This document shows, piece by piece, positions 19,073-28,797 of a stretch of 64,000 nucleotides of DNA; within the stretch, counting starts at the first letter, position 1, and every line of letters starts with the position of its first letter. The position numbers were made by a program, and so were the translations under genes. The notes beneath the pieces were generated by a model, which had not been told where the DNA came from, ran no database searches, and worked only from the letters and a program-made list of their open reading frames with translations. Source of the DNA: Pseudomonadota bacterium. Lineage in GTDB: Bacteria; Pseudomonadota; Alphaproteobacteria; Micropepsales; Micropepsaceae. The DNA lies in contig JACQDN010000036.1 in the NCBI GenBank assembly GCA_016201105.1, forward strand, positions 1 to 64,000, written 5' to 3'.

Positions 19073-20898
19073 GAGCTCGCCTGCGCGGTTTCGAGATAGA
19101 ACTTCTTCATGTCCCAGGCGCCTGTCGGGCAGCGTTCAGCGCACAGTCCGCAGTGCAGACAGACGTCTTCGTCCTTCACCATCACTCTCTTCGTTTTCAG
19201 GATATCCGACACATAGAGGTCCTGGGTCACGTCCGGCGCGGGCGCCGTCAGATGGGTGCGCAGCACCGGCTCGGGATCATTCTGCGTGAAGGTGATGCAG
19301 TCCATCGGACAGATGTCGACGCAAGCATCGCACTCGATGCAGAGATTGCGCTCGAACACGGTTTGAATGTCGCAATTGAGGCACCGTTGCGCCTCCTTGA
19401 AGCCGAGCTCCTTGTCGAAGCCCAGCTCCACTTCCACTTTCACGTTGCGCAACGTCACTTCGGTCGGCGCGTGCGGGACCTTGTAGCGAAGATCCTGCGA
19501 CACATCGTTGTCGTAGGACCATTCGTGAATGCCCATCTTCTGGCTCATGAGATTCACGAGCGGATCGGGCCGATTCGTCTTGGTGTCCTTGCCATTGCAG
19601 AAAAGTTCGATCGAAACGGCGGCTTCGTGACCGTGCGCCACCGCCCAGATGATGTTCTTGGGTCCGAACGCCGCGTCGCCACCGAAGAAGATTTTCGGAT
19701 TCGACGACTGCATGGTGAGCGGATCGACCTTGGGCATGTCCCATTTGTCGAATTCGATGCCGATATCGCGTTCGATCCAGGGAAACGCGTTTTCCTGGCC
19801 GACGGCGACAAGCACGTCGTCGCATTCGTAGTGCACCTCCGGCTCGCCGCTCGGCACCAGATTGCGCCGGCTCTTGGCGTCGTATTCGGCCTTCACCTTT
19901 TCGAAGGTGACGCCGGTCAGCTTGCCGTTCTTGTGCGTGAATTCCTTGGGCACGAGGAAATTGTGGATCGGAATGCCTTCGTGCATCGCGTCCTCTTTTT
20001 CCCAGGGAGACGCTTTCATCTCCTCGAAGCCCGAGCGCACGACGACTTTCACGTCTTCGCCGCCCAGACGCCGCGAGGTGCGGCAGCAGTCCATGGCGGT
20101 GTTGCCGCCGCCCAGCACGATGACGCGCTTGCCGATCTTCTCGATGTGGCCGAACGAGACGGAAGAGAGCCAGTCGATGCCGATGTGGATGTTCGCCTTG
20201 GCTTCGTCACGTCCGGGAATCTGCAGATCGCGTCCGCGCGGCGCGCCGCAGCCCACGAAGATCGCGTCGTAGTTTTCGGCAAGGAGTTTCTTCAGGCTGT
20301 CGATCTTCTCGCCAAAACGCGTTTCCGGTTTGAGATCGAGGATGTAGTTGCATTCCTCGTCGAGCACGCGTTCGGGCAGGCGGAATTTCGGAATCTGCGT
20401 GCGCATCATGCCGCCGGCAAACGGATCGGAATCGTAGATCGTCACGTGATAGCCGAGTGGCAGAAGATCGCGCGCCACGGTCAATGACGCGGGGCCTGCT
20501 CCGATAAGTGCAATGCGCTTGCCGTTCTTTTGCGCCGCGGGTTTGGGCAAACGCGCGCGGATGTCGGACTTGTTGTCGGCCGTGACGCGCTTCAAACGGC
20601 AGATCGCAACCGGTTCTTCCTCGACGCGGCCTCTGCGGCAGGCCGGCTCGCACGGACGATCGCAGGTGCGTCCCAGCACGCCGGGAAACACGTTTGACTT
20701 CCAGTTGATCATGTAGGCGTCGTCGTAACGCCCCTCCGCGATCAAGCGGATATATTCGGGCACGGGCGTGTGCGCAGGGCAGGCCCATTGGCAATCGACA
20801 ACCTTGTGGAAGTAGTTGGGATTGCTGATGTCGGTGGGCACCATGCCGGACGGGCGCTTGGGCTCGGCGAGCAGCCCTTCCGCCAAATCGGAACTCAT
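19057..20898 (-). CDS. GltD-like iron-sulfur flavoprotein with C-terminal ferredoxin domain
   Basis: This 613-aa protein combines the glutamate synthase small-subunit fold with a two-cluster ferredoxin tail. N-terminal cysteines (CQWACPAHTPVPEY, TCDRPCEPACRRG) bind Fe-S clusters. Rossmann motifs are IALIGAGPASLTVARDL (FAD) and VIVLGGGNTAMDCCRTS (NAD(P)H), and FFGGDAAFGPKNIIWAVAHG closes the FAD site. The ferredoxin part has CIECDACVDICPMDCI and CLHCGLCAERCPTGAW. It is the first gene of the kor operon, so it probably moves electrons between ferredoxin reduced by KorAB and NAD(P)H. It is not a glutamate synthase subunit here, since no large subunit is adjacent. Confidence 0.86.
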   Translation of the reverse strand: MSSDLAEGLLAEPKRPSGMVPTDISNPNYFHKVVDCQWACPAHTPVPEYIRLIAEGRYDDAYMINWKSNVFPGVLGRTCDRPCEPACRRGRVEEEPVAICRLKRVTADNKSDIRARLPKPAAQKNGKRIALIGAGPASLTVARDLLPLGYHVTIYDSDPFAGGMMRTQIPKFRLPERVLDEECNYILDLKPETRFGEKIDSLKKLLAENYDAIFVGCGAPRGRDLQIPGRDEAKANIHIGIDWLSSVSFGHIEKIGKRVIVLGGGNTAMDCCRTSRRLGGEDVKVVVRSGFEEMKASPWEKEDAMHEGIPIHNFLVPKEFTHKNGKLTGVTFEKVKAEYDAKSRRNLVPSGEPEVHYECDDVLVAVGQENAFPWIERDIGIEFDKWDMPKVDPLTMQSSNPKIFFGGDAAFGPKNIIWAVAHGHEAAVSIELFCNGKDTKTNRPDPLVNLMSQKMGIHEWSYDNDVSQDLRYKVPHAPTEVTLRNVKVEVELGFDKELGFKEAQRCLNCDIQTVFERNLCIECDACVDICPMDCITFTQNDPEPVLRTHLTAPAPDVTQDLYVSDILKTKRVMVKDEDVCLHCGLCAERCPTGAWDMKKFYLETAQASSCAKR

Positions 20899-21138
20899 CT
20901 TGCTTTTTGCGACTCCACGACCTTCTTGCGGCCAATCTGCGCGGCGAACTCACCCGCGCCTCTTAAACGCGGCGCACTTATAAGTCCGAACGGCGGCGTT
21001 TCCCCAGTGATTTTCATCTTAGTCGCGAGCGTCTTTCGCGCAACGGGTAAATGCCTGTAATCTCAAGGACATAGCCATAGGGGCGGCAGGGAAATTTTTC
21101 TTAAACCCTTGGAATAACTGAGGTTTCCGGAGCAAGCG

Positions 21139-22305
21139 GTGGACATCACCCTTTCAGCCGACCAGCGCGCCATCGAAGAAAGCGTCGCGAAGATTTGTGC
21201 GGGCTTCGGCGATGATTATTGGACGGCCTGCGATGAGCAGCCGCGCTTCCCTGAAGAATTCCACAGAGCGGTCGCTCAGGGCGGCTGGCTCGGCATCACC
21301 ATGCCGCCGGAATATGGCGGCGCCGGTCTCGGCGTCACCGAAGCCGCCGTCATGATGCATGCGGTGGGACGCGGCGGCGGCGGCTATGCGGCGGCCTCGT
21401 CCATCCATCTCAACATCTTTGGGCCGCACGCCATCGTCGTGCACGGCAGCGACGAGCAGAAGAAACGCATGTTGCCGCCGCTCATCAAGGGCGAACAGAA
21501 AGCCTGCTTTGGCGTCACCGAACCGAACGCCGGACTGGACACCTCCAGCATCGAAACCTTCGCGCGCCGCACCAACGAAGGCTATGTCGTGAAGGGGCGG
21601 AAGATCTGGACCACGACAGCGCAGGAAGCCGACAAGATTTTGCTGCTGACGCGCACGGCCAAGAAAGAAGACGGCAAGCGTCCCACCGACGGCATGACGC
21701 TGTTCTACACCACGCTCGATCGTTCAAAAGTCGAAGTGCGCCGCATTCCGAAAATGGGCCGCGCGGCGGTGGATTCCAACGCCGTCTTCATCGACGATCT
21801 CTTTGTGCCGGACGAAGATCGCATCGGCGAAGAAGGCAAGGGCTTTCGCTATCTGCTCGACAGTCTCAACCCCGAACGCATTCTGATCGGCGCCGAAGCG
21901 ATCGGTCTCGGCCGCGATGCGCTGTCGCGCGCGGCGGCTTACGCCAAAGACCGTGTCGTGTTCGGCCGGCCCATCGGGCAGAACCAGGGCGTGCAGCATC
22001 CGCTGGCCGAAAGCTGGGCCTATCTGGAAAGCGCTTGGTGGATGTGTCTGCGCGCTGCCGCGCTCTACGATTCCAGACAGCCCTGCGGCGCGGAAGCCAA
22101 TGCGGCGAAGTTCTTGGGTGCGCGCGCATCGTTCGATGCTTGTACCCGTGCGGTGATGACCCATGGCGGTATGGGCTATGCGAAGGAGTATCAAGTCGAA
22201 CGTCTGTTCCGCGAATCCATGTTGCCGCGCATCGCGCCGGTGACCGAGCAGCTCATTCTCTCTTTCATCGCGGAAAACGTTCTTGACTTGCCGAAATCCT
22301 ATTGA
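21139..22305 (+). CDS. Acyl-CoA dehydrogenase
   Basis: This 388-aa flavoenzyme carries out alpha,beta-dehydrogenation of an acyl-CoA. The FAD-binding segment KACFGVTEPNAGLDTSSIET and the WTTTAQEAD region are present, as are VVFGRPIGQNQGVQHPLAES and the C-terminal THGGMGYAKEYQVERLFRES signature. Start is GTG 21139 after a purine-rich stretch (ccggagcaagc). It is divergent from the kor operon across 240 bp in which I see no gene. Substrate chain length cannot be told. Confidence 0.9.
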   Translation: MDITLSADQRAIEESVAKICAGFGDDYWTACDEQPRFPEEFHRAVAQGGWLGITMPPEYGGAGLGVTEAAVMMHAVGRGGGGYAAASSIHLNIFGPHAIVVHGSDEQKKRMLPPLIKGEQKACFGVTEPNAGLDTSSIETFARRTNEGYVVKGRKIWTTTAQEADKILLLTRTAKKEDGKRPTDGMTLFYTTLDRSKVEVRRIPKMGRAAVDSNAVFIDDLFVPDEDRIGEEGKGFRYLLDSLNPERILIGAEAIGLGRDALSRAAAYAKDRVVFGRPIGQNQGVQHPLAESWAYLESAWWMCLRAAALYDSRQPCGAEANAAKFLGARASFDACTRAVMTHGGMGYAKEYQVERLFRESMLPRIAPVTEQLILSFIAENVLDLPKSY

Positions 22306-22381
22306 AAAAAACGGCAATCGCGCGGCTTGACCTCGCGCTTTAGCCAAGGTGAATTCCCGCCAGGCAAGCGATGGGACACAT

Positions 22382-23038
22382 ATGGAACGGCTGATCAAGG
22401 GCTATCGGGAATTTCGCAAGAAACGCTGGCCCGTCGAGCGCGCCAATTATTTGGAACTCGCCGAAAAAGGCCAGAAGCCCGAATATCTCATTATCGCCTG
22501 CAGCGACTCCCGTTCCGATCCCGCCACCATCTTCAACGGCCGTCCCGGCGAGTTCTTCATCGTGCGCAACGTCGCCGCGATCGTGCCGCCCTACGATTCC
22601 GAACACGGCTTCTTCGGCACGCGCTCGGCCATCGCTTACGCCGTCGTCGCACTTGGAGTGAGAAACGTTGTCGTGATGGGTCACGCGCAATGCGCCGGCG
22701 TGGCGGCGGCGATGGACCCGCGCGCCGCAGAAGGCGTTCCGTATGTGCGCGAATGGGTCGAACTCTTGAAACCGGTCGTCGAAAATGCGGTGTGCGAGAA
22801 AGACGGGCTCGATCTCTGCCCCAATGTCGAGCGCGATACGGTCAAACTCTCCGTGGCGCGCCTGCTGGACTATCCCTTCATCGCTGAACGCGTGAAGGCA
22901 GGAACGCTGAGGGTCGACGGCGCGCGCTTCAATATCGCCGATGGTGTCTTGGAAGTGCTGAATCAAAAGGCTGGAAAGTTCATACCTGTCGAACGCAGAT
23001 TGTCCTCGCTGCCGTGGCGCCAAGCGGCGTCATACTAG
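22382..23038 (+). CDS. Beta-class carbonic anhydrase
   Basis: This zinc enzyme interconverts CO2 and bicarbonate (218 aa). The zinc ligands are in IIACSDSRSDP and MGHAQCAGVAA (the Cys-His-Cys set), with the Asp-Arg dyad in the first motif. I start at ATG 22382 (MERLIKGYREFRKKRWP); 11 more codons from a GTG at 22349 are unlikely. It lies 76 bp after the acyl-CoA dehydrogenase on the same strand. It may supply bicarbonate to carboxylases. Confidence 0.93.
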   Translation: MERLIKGYREFRKKRWPVERANYLELAEKGQKPEYLIIACSDSRSDPATIFNGRPGEFFIVRNVAAIVPPYDSEHGFFGTRSAIAYAVVALGVRNVVVMGHAQCAGVAAAMDPRAAEGVPYVREWVELLKPVVENAVCEKDGLDLCPNVERDTVKLSVARLLDYPFIAERVKAGTLRVDGARFNIADGVLEVLNQKAGKFIPVERRLSSLPWRQAASY

Positions 23039-23101
23039 TGGCGCCGGGCTCATCGACAGGTTCATTGCACATCGCTGCCTAACATCAGCTATAAATTGGT
23101 T

Positions 23102-23629
23102 ATGGAAATTCCCACCCTCGAAACGTCGCGCCTCATCATTCGCGGTCCCACGCCAGCGGATTTTCCTGCTTTTGCCGCAATGTGGGCGGACCCCGTCGTC
23201 ACGCGCTTTATCGGTGGGGCGCCGCTGGGCGAAGAAGACGCTTTTGCGAAATTTCTGCGCCTCAACGGTCATTGGATGGTGTTGGGGTTCGGTTTCTGGT
23301 CGGTCATCGAGAAAGCGACGGGTACGCGCGTCGGCGAAGTCGGCTTTCTCGACGTGAAGCGTGCCATCGATCCGCCGTTTCACGGTACGCCCGAAGTGGG
23401 ATGGGCGTTCATCCCATCAGCGCATGGCAAAGGTTACGCGACCGAAGCGGTGCAGGCTGCGCTCGCTTGGGGCGAGAAACACTTTGGCCGGGTGAAGATG
23501 GTCTGCATTATCGCTCCGGACAACGGCTCGTCGATCCGCGTGGCCGAGAGGTGCGGTTTCCTCGAAAAAGTTCGGACCACTTATAAAGGCGAACCCACCG
23601 TCGTCTTCGAGCGTCCGGCGTCCCCGTAG
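23102..23629 (+). CDS. GNAT-family N-acetyltransferase (RimJ/RimL-like)
   Basis: A 175-aa acetyltransferase of the GNAT fold. The start ETSRLIIRGPTPADFPAF is typical of the RimJ/RimL branch, and the acetyl-CoA loop is HGKGYATEAVQAALAWG. The C-terminal motif IIAPDNGSSIRVAERCGF is well preserved. The start is ATG 23102; a TTG six bases upstream is also in frame. Substrate is unknown. Confidence 0.88.
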   Translation: MEIPTLETSRLIIRGPTPADFPAFAAMWADPVVTRFIGGAPLGEEDAFAKFLRLNGHWMVLGFGFWSVIEKATGTRVGEVGFLDVKRAIDPPFHGTPEVGWAFIPSAHGKGYATEAVQAALAWGEKHFGRVKMVCIIAPDNGSSIRVAERCGFLEKVRTTYKGEPTVVFERPASP

Positions 23630-23639
23630 ATCAGCCCTT

Positions 23640-23790
23640 ACGAGCCGCGCCTCAAAACTGCGTAGACTGAGGATGCGGCCGTCGGTTTCGAACACGATCG
23701 TGAAAGGATCCTCCGAAACGATTTTCAGCCCAAGATGTCGCCCTAAAACGCTTTGGCGCTTTCGCGGCTGGTGGTGGCGACGAAACTCAT
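23640..23790 (-). pseudogene. Decayed VOC/glyoxalase-family gene fragment
   Basis: On the minus strand from ATG 23790, one frame gives MSFVATTSRESAKAF, then a TAG where a tyrosine is usual, then GDILG. A shift of frame continues as LGLKIVSEDPFTIVFETDGR and then ILSLRSF. Joined, this is the first third of a VOC-family domain (…AKAFY.DVLGL…SEDPFA.VFD…). A stop, a frame change and loss of the C-terminal half mark it as a relic. It fills most of the gap between the GNAT and MaoC genes. Confidence 0.6.
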
Positions 23791-23878
23791 GGCTTGGGCG
23801 GATGAGGGCAACGACATGGGCTAGCCTCACTGGCGCATCGTGCTCTACACAGTAGCGCGAAAAGCCTCGGTCTGCCCC

Positions 23879-24331
23879 ATGCCCGGTCTCTATTTCGAAG
23901 AGTTTTCCGTCGGACAGAAATTTGCCCATCCCATCCGGCGCACGGTGACCGAAGCCGACAATGTCTTCTTCACCGCGATGACGCACAACCCGGCGCAGCT
24001 GCATCTCGACGAGGAATACGGCAAGACCACGGAGTTCGGCGCGCGCATCGTCAACTCGCTGTTCACGCTCGGTCTGATGATCGGCATTTCCGTGGGCGAA
24101 ACCACGCTCGGCACCACGGTGGCCAACCTCGGCATGGATGAAGTGCGCTTTCCCAAACCGGTCTTTCACGGCGATACGCTGCACGTGGAAACCGAAGTCC
24201 TGGAATTGCGCGACAGCAAATCGCGCCCGCTAAACGGAATTGTTCTGTTTCTTCACACTGCCATCAATCAGCGCGGTGAAATCGTGGCATCGTGCAAGCG
24301 CTCGGCCCTGATGCTGCGCAAACCCAAATGA
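23879..24331 (+). CDS. MaoC-like acyl-CoA hydratase
   Basis: This 150-aa hot-dog-fold enzyme hydrates an enoyl-CoA-type substrate. The MaoC motif [21 protein letters not shown] holds the catalytic Asp/His region, and [16 protein letters not shown] follows. Start is ATG 23879 ([15 protein letters not shown]). The stop overlaps the next start (ATGA), coupling it to a CitE-like lyase. This pair often acts on C4/C5 dicarboxylic acyl-CoAs such as mesaconyl-CoA, but the substrate here is inferred. Confidence 0.88.
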   Translation: MPGLYFEEFSVGQKFAHPIRRTVTEADNVFFTAMTHNPAQLHLDEEYGKTTEFGARIVNSLFTLGLMIGISVGETTLGTTVANLGMDEVRFPKPVFHGDTLHVETEVLELRDSKSRPLNGIVLFLHTAINQRGEIVASCKRSALMLRKPK

Positions 24332-25200
24332 TCCTGCGCTCGCTCCTGTTCGTGCCGGCCGACAGCGAGAAGAAGCTCGCCAAGGCAAAGTCGTCGTCGG
24401 CCGATGCGCTGATCCTCGATCTCGAAGACTCCGTGACCAAGGAAAATCGTCCCCGGGCCAGGGATCTGGCGCGCGAATTCCTGAAAGACAAACACGCTCA
24501 AACGATCTGGGTGCGCATCAATCCTTTGGGCAGCGACGACTTCATCCGCGACGTTGAGGCCATAGTTGCCTCGCGTCCGGCCGGCTTCGTCGTGCCCAAA
24601 GCCGATGGTCCGCAGACTTTGGCGACCATCGACGGCCATCTCAGCACCCGGGAGAACAAAGCGGACATTGTACACGGCACCATCAAACTTTTGCCCGTCG
24701 CCACCGAAACGCCGGCGGCCGTACTTTCGCTGCCGGAATATCGCATCCCGCCGCCGCGTCTGGCGGCCATGAGCTGGGGCGCGGAGGATCTCGCCGCCGC
24801 CTTGGGCGCTACCACGAACCGTGACGAGAGCGGCGAGTTCCTGTTCATCCACAAGATGGTGCGTGCGCTGGTGTTGATCGCGGCCAAGGCAGCCGGCGTC
24901 GACGCGATCGAAACCCTGCACGCGGATTTTCGCGATAGCGCCGGGCTGGAGCGCGCCGCGCGTCTGGCGCAGCGCGAAGGCTTCTGCGGCATGCTGGCCA
25001 TCCATCCCGATCAGGTAGGGATCATCAACGCGGCGTTCACGCCGTCGTCCGCCGACATCGAACACGCCAAGAAAGTCGTGGCAGCGTTTGCCTCCGGCGC
25101 AGGCGTCGCCTCACTCGACGGCAAGATGCTCGATCAGCCGCATCTCAAGCAGGCGAGGCACGTACTCGCCTTGGACGAAGCGATCCGTTTACGCCGTTAA
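24328..25200 (+). CDS. CitE-like CoA ester lyase (HpcH/HpaI family)
   Basis: A 290-aa TIM-barrel lyase beginning [19 protein letters not shown]. The acidic metal-site motif is [12 protein letters not shown] (near residues 27-38), with [11 protein letters not shown] downstream and [13 protein letters not shown] in the middle. The C-terminus has [19 protein letters not shown]. Family members cleave or condense malyl-, citramalyl- or beta-methylmalyl-CoA. It is coupled to the MaoC gene upstream and overlaps the convergent OPT gene by 12 bp. Confidence 0.87.
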   Translation: MILRSLLFVPADSEKKLAKAKSSSADALILDLEDSVTKENRPRARDLAREFLKDKHAQTIWVRINPLGSDDFIRDVEAIVASRPAGFVVPKADGPQTLATIDGHLSTRENKADIVHGTIKLLPVATETPAAVLSLPEYRIPPPRLAAMSWGAEDLAAALGATTNRDESGEFLFIHKMVRALVLIAAKAAGVDAIETLHADFRDSAGLERAARLAQREGFCGMLAIHPDQVGIINAAFTPSSADIEHAKKVVAAFASGAGVASLDGKMLDQPHLKQARHVLALDEAIRLRR

Positions 25201-27150
25201 GCGCGCGCGTTTCATCATCCAGCCGTAGAGAATGACGATCAGCGCCAGGAAGGTGGCGATGGCGATGGGATTGGCCCACGCGAAATCGGCCGGCACGACA
25301 CCGAGCGGCGCGTCGTTCGAGAACCCGACGATCAATCCCGCCAGCACGACGCCAAACAGGCTTTCGCCCACGATCATGCCCGACGCGACGAGCACACCGA
25401 GCTGCTCGGAGTGGGCCGGATCGCGCGTGCGTTTCGTCCAGTTCTTGTAGCCATGGCCGATCACCGCGCCGATCACCACCGGCAGGGTCGCCGACATCGG
25501 CAAATAAATTCCGATGCCGACCGCAAGCGGCGGCAGGCGCAGCCATTTGACCAGACCCAGGACTTCGTCAAGCACGACCAAGGCGACGCCCAACAGCGCG
25601 CCGTATCCGATCATGTCCCAGGCGAGCTTGCCGCCGATCACGCCTTGCGCCAGCGCGGAGATCAGCGTCGCCTGCGGCGCCGCCAGCGGCTGCGCGGTGA
25701 TGGTGTGGACATTCGGCGCGCCGGCAAAGCCGAAGGCTTGCGCCAGGAGGTTCAACACCGGGGGGATGACGGCGGCGCCCGCGATGACGCCGATGATGAG
25801 CGCCCATTGCTGCGCGCGCGGCGTGGCGCCCACCAATTGTCCTGTTTTCAAATCTTGAAGGTTGTTGTTGGAGATTGTCGCGATGGCAAAAACGATGGCC
25901 GTCGCGAACAGCGCGAAAGCTACCAATGCGCTTTGTGCATTCTCAGCGGGATGAACGACTGCGACGAACAGCGTTGCGCAGATCACGATGGCAAGGATGC
26001 CGACGCCGGAGACGGGACTGTTGGAGGCACCGATCAAGCCCGCCATGTAGCCGGTGATCGCCGCCACCAGAAATCCAACGATGAAGACGAAGGGCAGCGC
26101 CGTCGCGACCAGCGTCGTTGTATTCGCCGCCAGAGGCGTCGGTTGCAGGAACTGGAAGAGCAGCCAGACGATCACAACGAGACAGATCAGGGTGATCAGC
26201 CCGATCCATCCCGGTGACATGTCGGTGTCGCGCAGGTCTGCGGATCCGGCGGCCCTTGCGCGCGACGCGCTCAAGGTGGACACGACGCCGCCGACAACCG
26301 GTCCCACCAGTTTGATCAATGTCCAGATCGACGCGACGCCGATGGCGCCGGCGCCGATGAAACGCACTTTGCTGCGCCAGATGTGGTCGGTGTGATCGGC
26401 CAGCGACAATGCGCTGCCCACATCCAACGACGTCAAAATCGGAACCGCGCCGGCCCAGCTGATGAGCAGACCGAGCAACATCGCCATGCCAACCGAGAGT
26501 CCGACGAGATAGCCGGCGCCGACGAGCGCCAGCGAATAACCCATGTCGAAGCCGCTGGAGGCCGTGCGCGTCACGGCAAAGAACTTTGTGTACTCGCCGG
26601 TGGCGATGCGCGTCGCCGCGAAGATCGCAAGGCCAGCCGAAGCGAGCGCGCCGTAGACGACTGCGAGCAATCCTTCGCGCGCTTCCTTGGAGGCTTCGCT
26701 GCGCGCGCGCTCGCCCACTTCGAGCACTTCGGCCGCCGCGACGCCTTCGGGATAGGGAAGATCGGAATTCGTCACCATCGCGCGGCGCAGCGGAATCGTA
26801 AACAGCACGCCCAGCACGCCGCCTGCCGCGCAGATCTGAAACGAGGTGAAGAACGGAAAGCCCACCCACCAGCCGACGATCACAAGGCCCGGCAGCACGA
26901 AGATGATGGCCGAGAGCGTGCCGGCGGCGGAGGCCACTGTCTGCACGATGTTGTTTTCCAGGATGGTGGAATTCTTGAACGCCGACAGCACCGCCATGGA
27001 AATGACGGCGGCGGGAATCGAGGTCGCGAAGGTGAGGCCGACCTTCAGTCCGAGATAAACATTCGCCGCGGTGAACAAGAGCGTGATGGCGATGCCCAGA
27101 ACCACCCCGCGAAAGGTGAGTTCCAGTATAGGTCTTGCCGGCGCGGACAT
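25189..27150 (-). CDS. OPT-family oligopeptide transporter
   Basis: A 653-aa polytopic membrane protein with about 15 helices, in the bacterial branch of the oligopeptide transporter family. The N-terminal ELTFRGVVLGIAITLLFTAA and NVYLGLKVGLTFATSIPAA are characteristic, as are PYPEGVAAAEVLEVGE and ISNNNLQDLKTGQLVGATP. Probable role is proton-coupled uptake of peptides or metal-chelate complexes. It lies 69 bp downstream of the ankyrin gene on the same strand and may be co-transcribed. The ribosome binding site aaggagatag is good. Confidence 0.92.
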   Translation of the reverse strand: MSAPARPILELTFRGVVLGIAITLLFTAANVYLGLKVGLTFATSIPAAVISMAVLSAFKNSTILENNIVQTVASAAGTLSAIIFVLPGLVIVGWWVGFPFFTSFQICAAGGVLGVLFTIPLRRAMVTNSDLPYPEGVAAAEVLEVGERARSEASKEAREGLLAVVYGALASAGLAIFAATRIATGEYTKFFAVTRTASSGFDMGYSLALVGAGYLVGLSVGMAMLLGLLISWAGAVPILTSLDVGSALSLADHTDHIWRSKVRFIGAGAIGVASIWTLIKLVGPVVGGVVSTLSASRARAAGSADLRDTDMSPGWIGLITLICLVVIVWLLFQFLQPTPLAANTTTLVATALPFVFIVGFLVAAITGYMAGLIGASNSPVSGVGILAIVICATLFVAVVHPAENAQSALVAFALFATAIVFAIATISNNNLQDLKTGQLVGATPRAQQWALIIGVIAGAAVIPPVLNLLAQAFGFAGAPNVHTITAQPLAAPQATLISALAQGVIGGKLAWDMIGYGALLGVALVVLDEVLGLVKWLRLPPLAVGIGIYLPMSATLPVVIGAVIGHGYKNWTKRTRDPAHSEQLGVLVASGMIVGESLFGVVLAGLIVGFSNDAPLGVVPADFAWANPIAIATFLALIVILYGWMMKRARLTA

Positions 27151-27219
27151 GCTCTATCTCCTTGTGAGTTGGCTCTGTTTCGAGTGCGACTTCAGCAGAG
27201 AGTTGTCTGTCAACGAATC

Positions 27220-28713
27220 CTAGTGGCTGGTCGCTTTACGCAAGAGTGGTAAGGCCGTTTGATATTTTGGCGACTTTGCCAGCGATAGAGCGGTATTGCC
27301 ATCCTTGTCTTGGATGGATGGGTCAGCTCCCGCGGCGAGCAATTCGGAGACGACATCTTCAAGGTCCGCATTGTAATCCCCCTCTGTTATATCGACCTTC
27401 CTCGCTCCCACTGCGTACATGAGCGCTGTTTGACCGTCATTGTTACGCGCATTGACATCGGGGTGAGCAGCCAGTAGCGCGGCGACCGTATCGCGATCGC
27501 CACCACCTTTAGCACCACTCATAAGTGCGGTTTCGCCGATCTCATTGCGTAGATCGACCTGCGCGCCATGGGCCAGAAGTGCCTTAACAACATCGGCATT
27601 TCCTTCCGCTGCTGCACGCATAAGCGGGCTATATCCATGCACTCTCACGACATTTGAATTTGCTCCGGCGACAAGCAAGATTTCCACTGATGGCGAATCT
27701 CCATTGACTGCGAGGTCGGTGAGCGGTGTGTCGCCCTCTTTGTTGCTTGGATTGGGATCGGCGCCGGAAGCCAGCAGAATTTCAAGTGTCCGCTTTCGCC
27801 GCAAGTGAATCTCCTCGAGTCGCGGAGCGAGCTCGCCGGCGCCCGGACTCGGAAATCCTCGGGACGCCAATATCTTCATGGTCGTACGAAAATCGGGGCG
27901 GTTGCCCGGACCGGAACCGAACGGCATCGACATGAGTGTCGCCATTCCGGTGACGAGGAGTTCCAACGACGAAGAATCGGTTGCCAGCTTGAGGGGAGTG
28001 TCTCCTATGATGTTCTGTTCGTTCACTTTTAATCCGCGCTTCAGAAGAAAAGAGACCATCTCAGGTTGGCGTGCATGTGCTGCCAAATGCAGGAGAGAGT
28101 CGCCACGGGAGTCCTTGAGATCGATCCGTGCCCCGCGTTGAATCAAATCCCCTGCAAGATTGGTGTCGATGTAAGGAGTGTCTTCACTCAATGCAGATAA
28201 TTTCAAATATGAATCGTCGAGTGCGAGAAGTAAGGCGCGTTCGCCCAAGGGGGTGGCAGTCAGTTTTGCACCGGCCGTTAACAGTGCGCGAGCGACGTTC
28301 CAGCGTTTTGAGATCAGTGCCGAGAGCAACGGTGTTTGTCCCGTCGCCGTCGTGGCGGCGTCTATGTCAGCCTTCGCTTGAATGAGCAGCATCACTGCTT
28401 CGACGCTTCCGCCGGCAGCCGCGTGATGCAGCGCCGTGATGGCCCCGGTTCGAGTCGCGCGGGGATCGGCTCCGGCAGCGAGCAGCACTTTTATGACATC
28501 GACATAGCCATGCTCCGCCGCCAGCATGAGAGCGGTGGCATCCTTTGTGCCGCGATCGTCGGGGGGTGCGCCGTCGGCGAGAAGAGTTTCGACCTGGGCA
28601 AGGTCGTCCTTGCTCGCGGCATCGGCCAAGACTCCCGGAGCCGGCGCAGCGCTCGCTACGGTGGGCATGAGCAGGAACATGGCGGCGAGCACCAGCCAAA
28701 TTAGTGATTTCAT
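27220..28713 (-). CDS. Exported ankyrin-repeat protein
   Basis: A 497-aa protein with a signal peptide (LIWLVLAAMFLLMPTVASA) and about ten ankyrin repeats, seen as recurring G-x-TALMLAA...G...VVK-LL-AGAD units such as DATALMLAAEHGYVDVIKVL and YSPLMRAAAEGNADVVKALL. It should reside in the periplasm and bind another protein. I start at ATG 28713 because the signal peptide begins there; the frame is open to 28833 through a terminator, which argues against a longer form. Codon use is somewhat less GC-rich than neighbours. Specific partner unknown. Confidence 0.88.
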   Translation of the reverse strand: MKSLIWLVLAAMFLLMPTVASAAPAPGVLADAASKDDLAQVETLLADGAPPDDRGTKDATALMLAAEHGYVDVIKVLLAAGADPRATRTGAITALHHAAAGGSVEAVMLLIQAKADIDAATTATGQTPLLSALISKRWNVARALLTAGAKLTATPLGERALLLALDDSYLKLSALSEDTPYIDTNLAGDLIQRGARIDLKDSRGDSLLHLAAHARQPEMVSFLLKRGLKVNEQNIIGDTPLKLATDSSSLELLVTGMATLMSMPFGSGPGNRPDFRTTMKILASRGFPSPGAGELAPRLEEIHLRRKRTLEILLASGADPNPSNKEGDTPLTDLAVNGDSPSVEILLVAGANSNVVRVHGYSPLMRAAAEGNADVVKALLAHGAQVDLRNEIGETALMSGAKGGGDRDTVAALLAAHPDVNARNNDGQTALMYAVGARKVDITEGDYNADLEDVVSELLAAGADPSIQDKDGNTALSLAKSPKYQTALPLLRKATSH

Positions 28714-28797
28714 CAAACGCACCCCAATTGCAGAACGATTTCGAAACCTGCAGCGCGCGGGAAGATTGATGGATTTTCGATGAGAAGTGTAGAGCGC

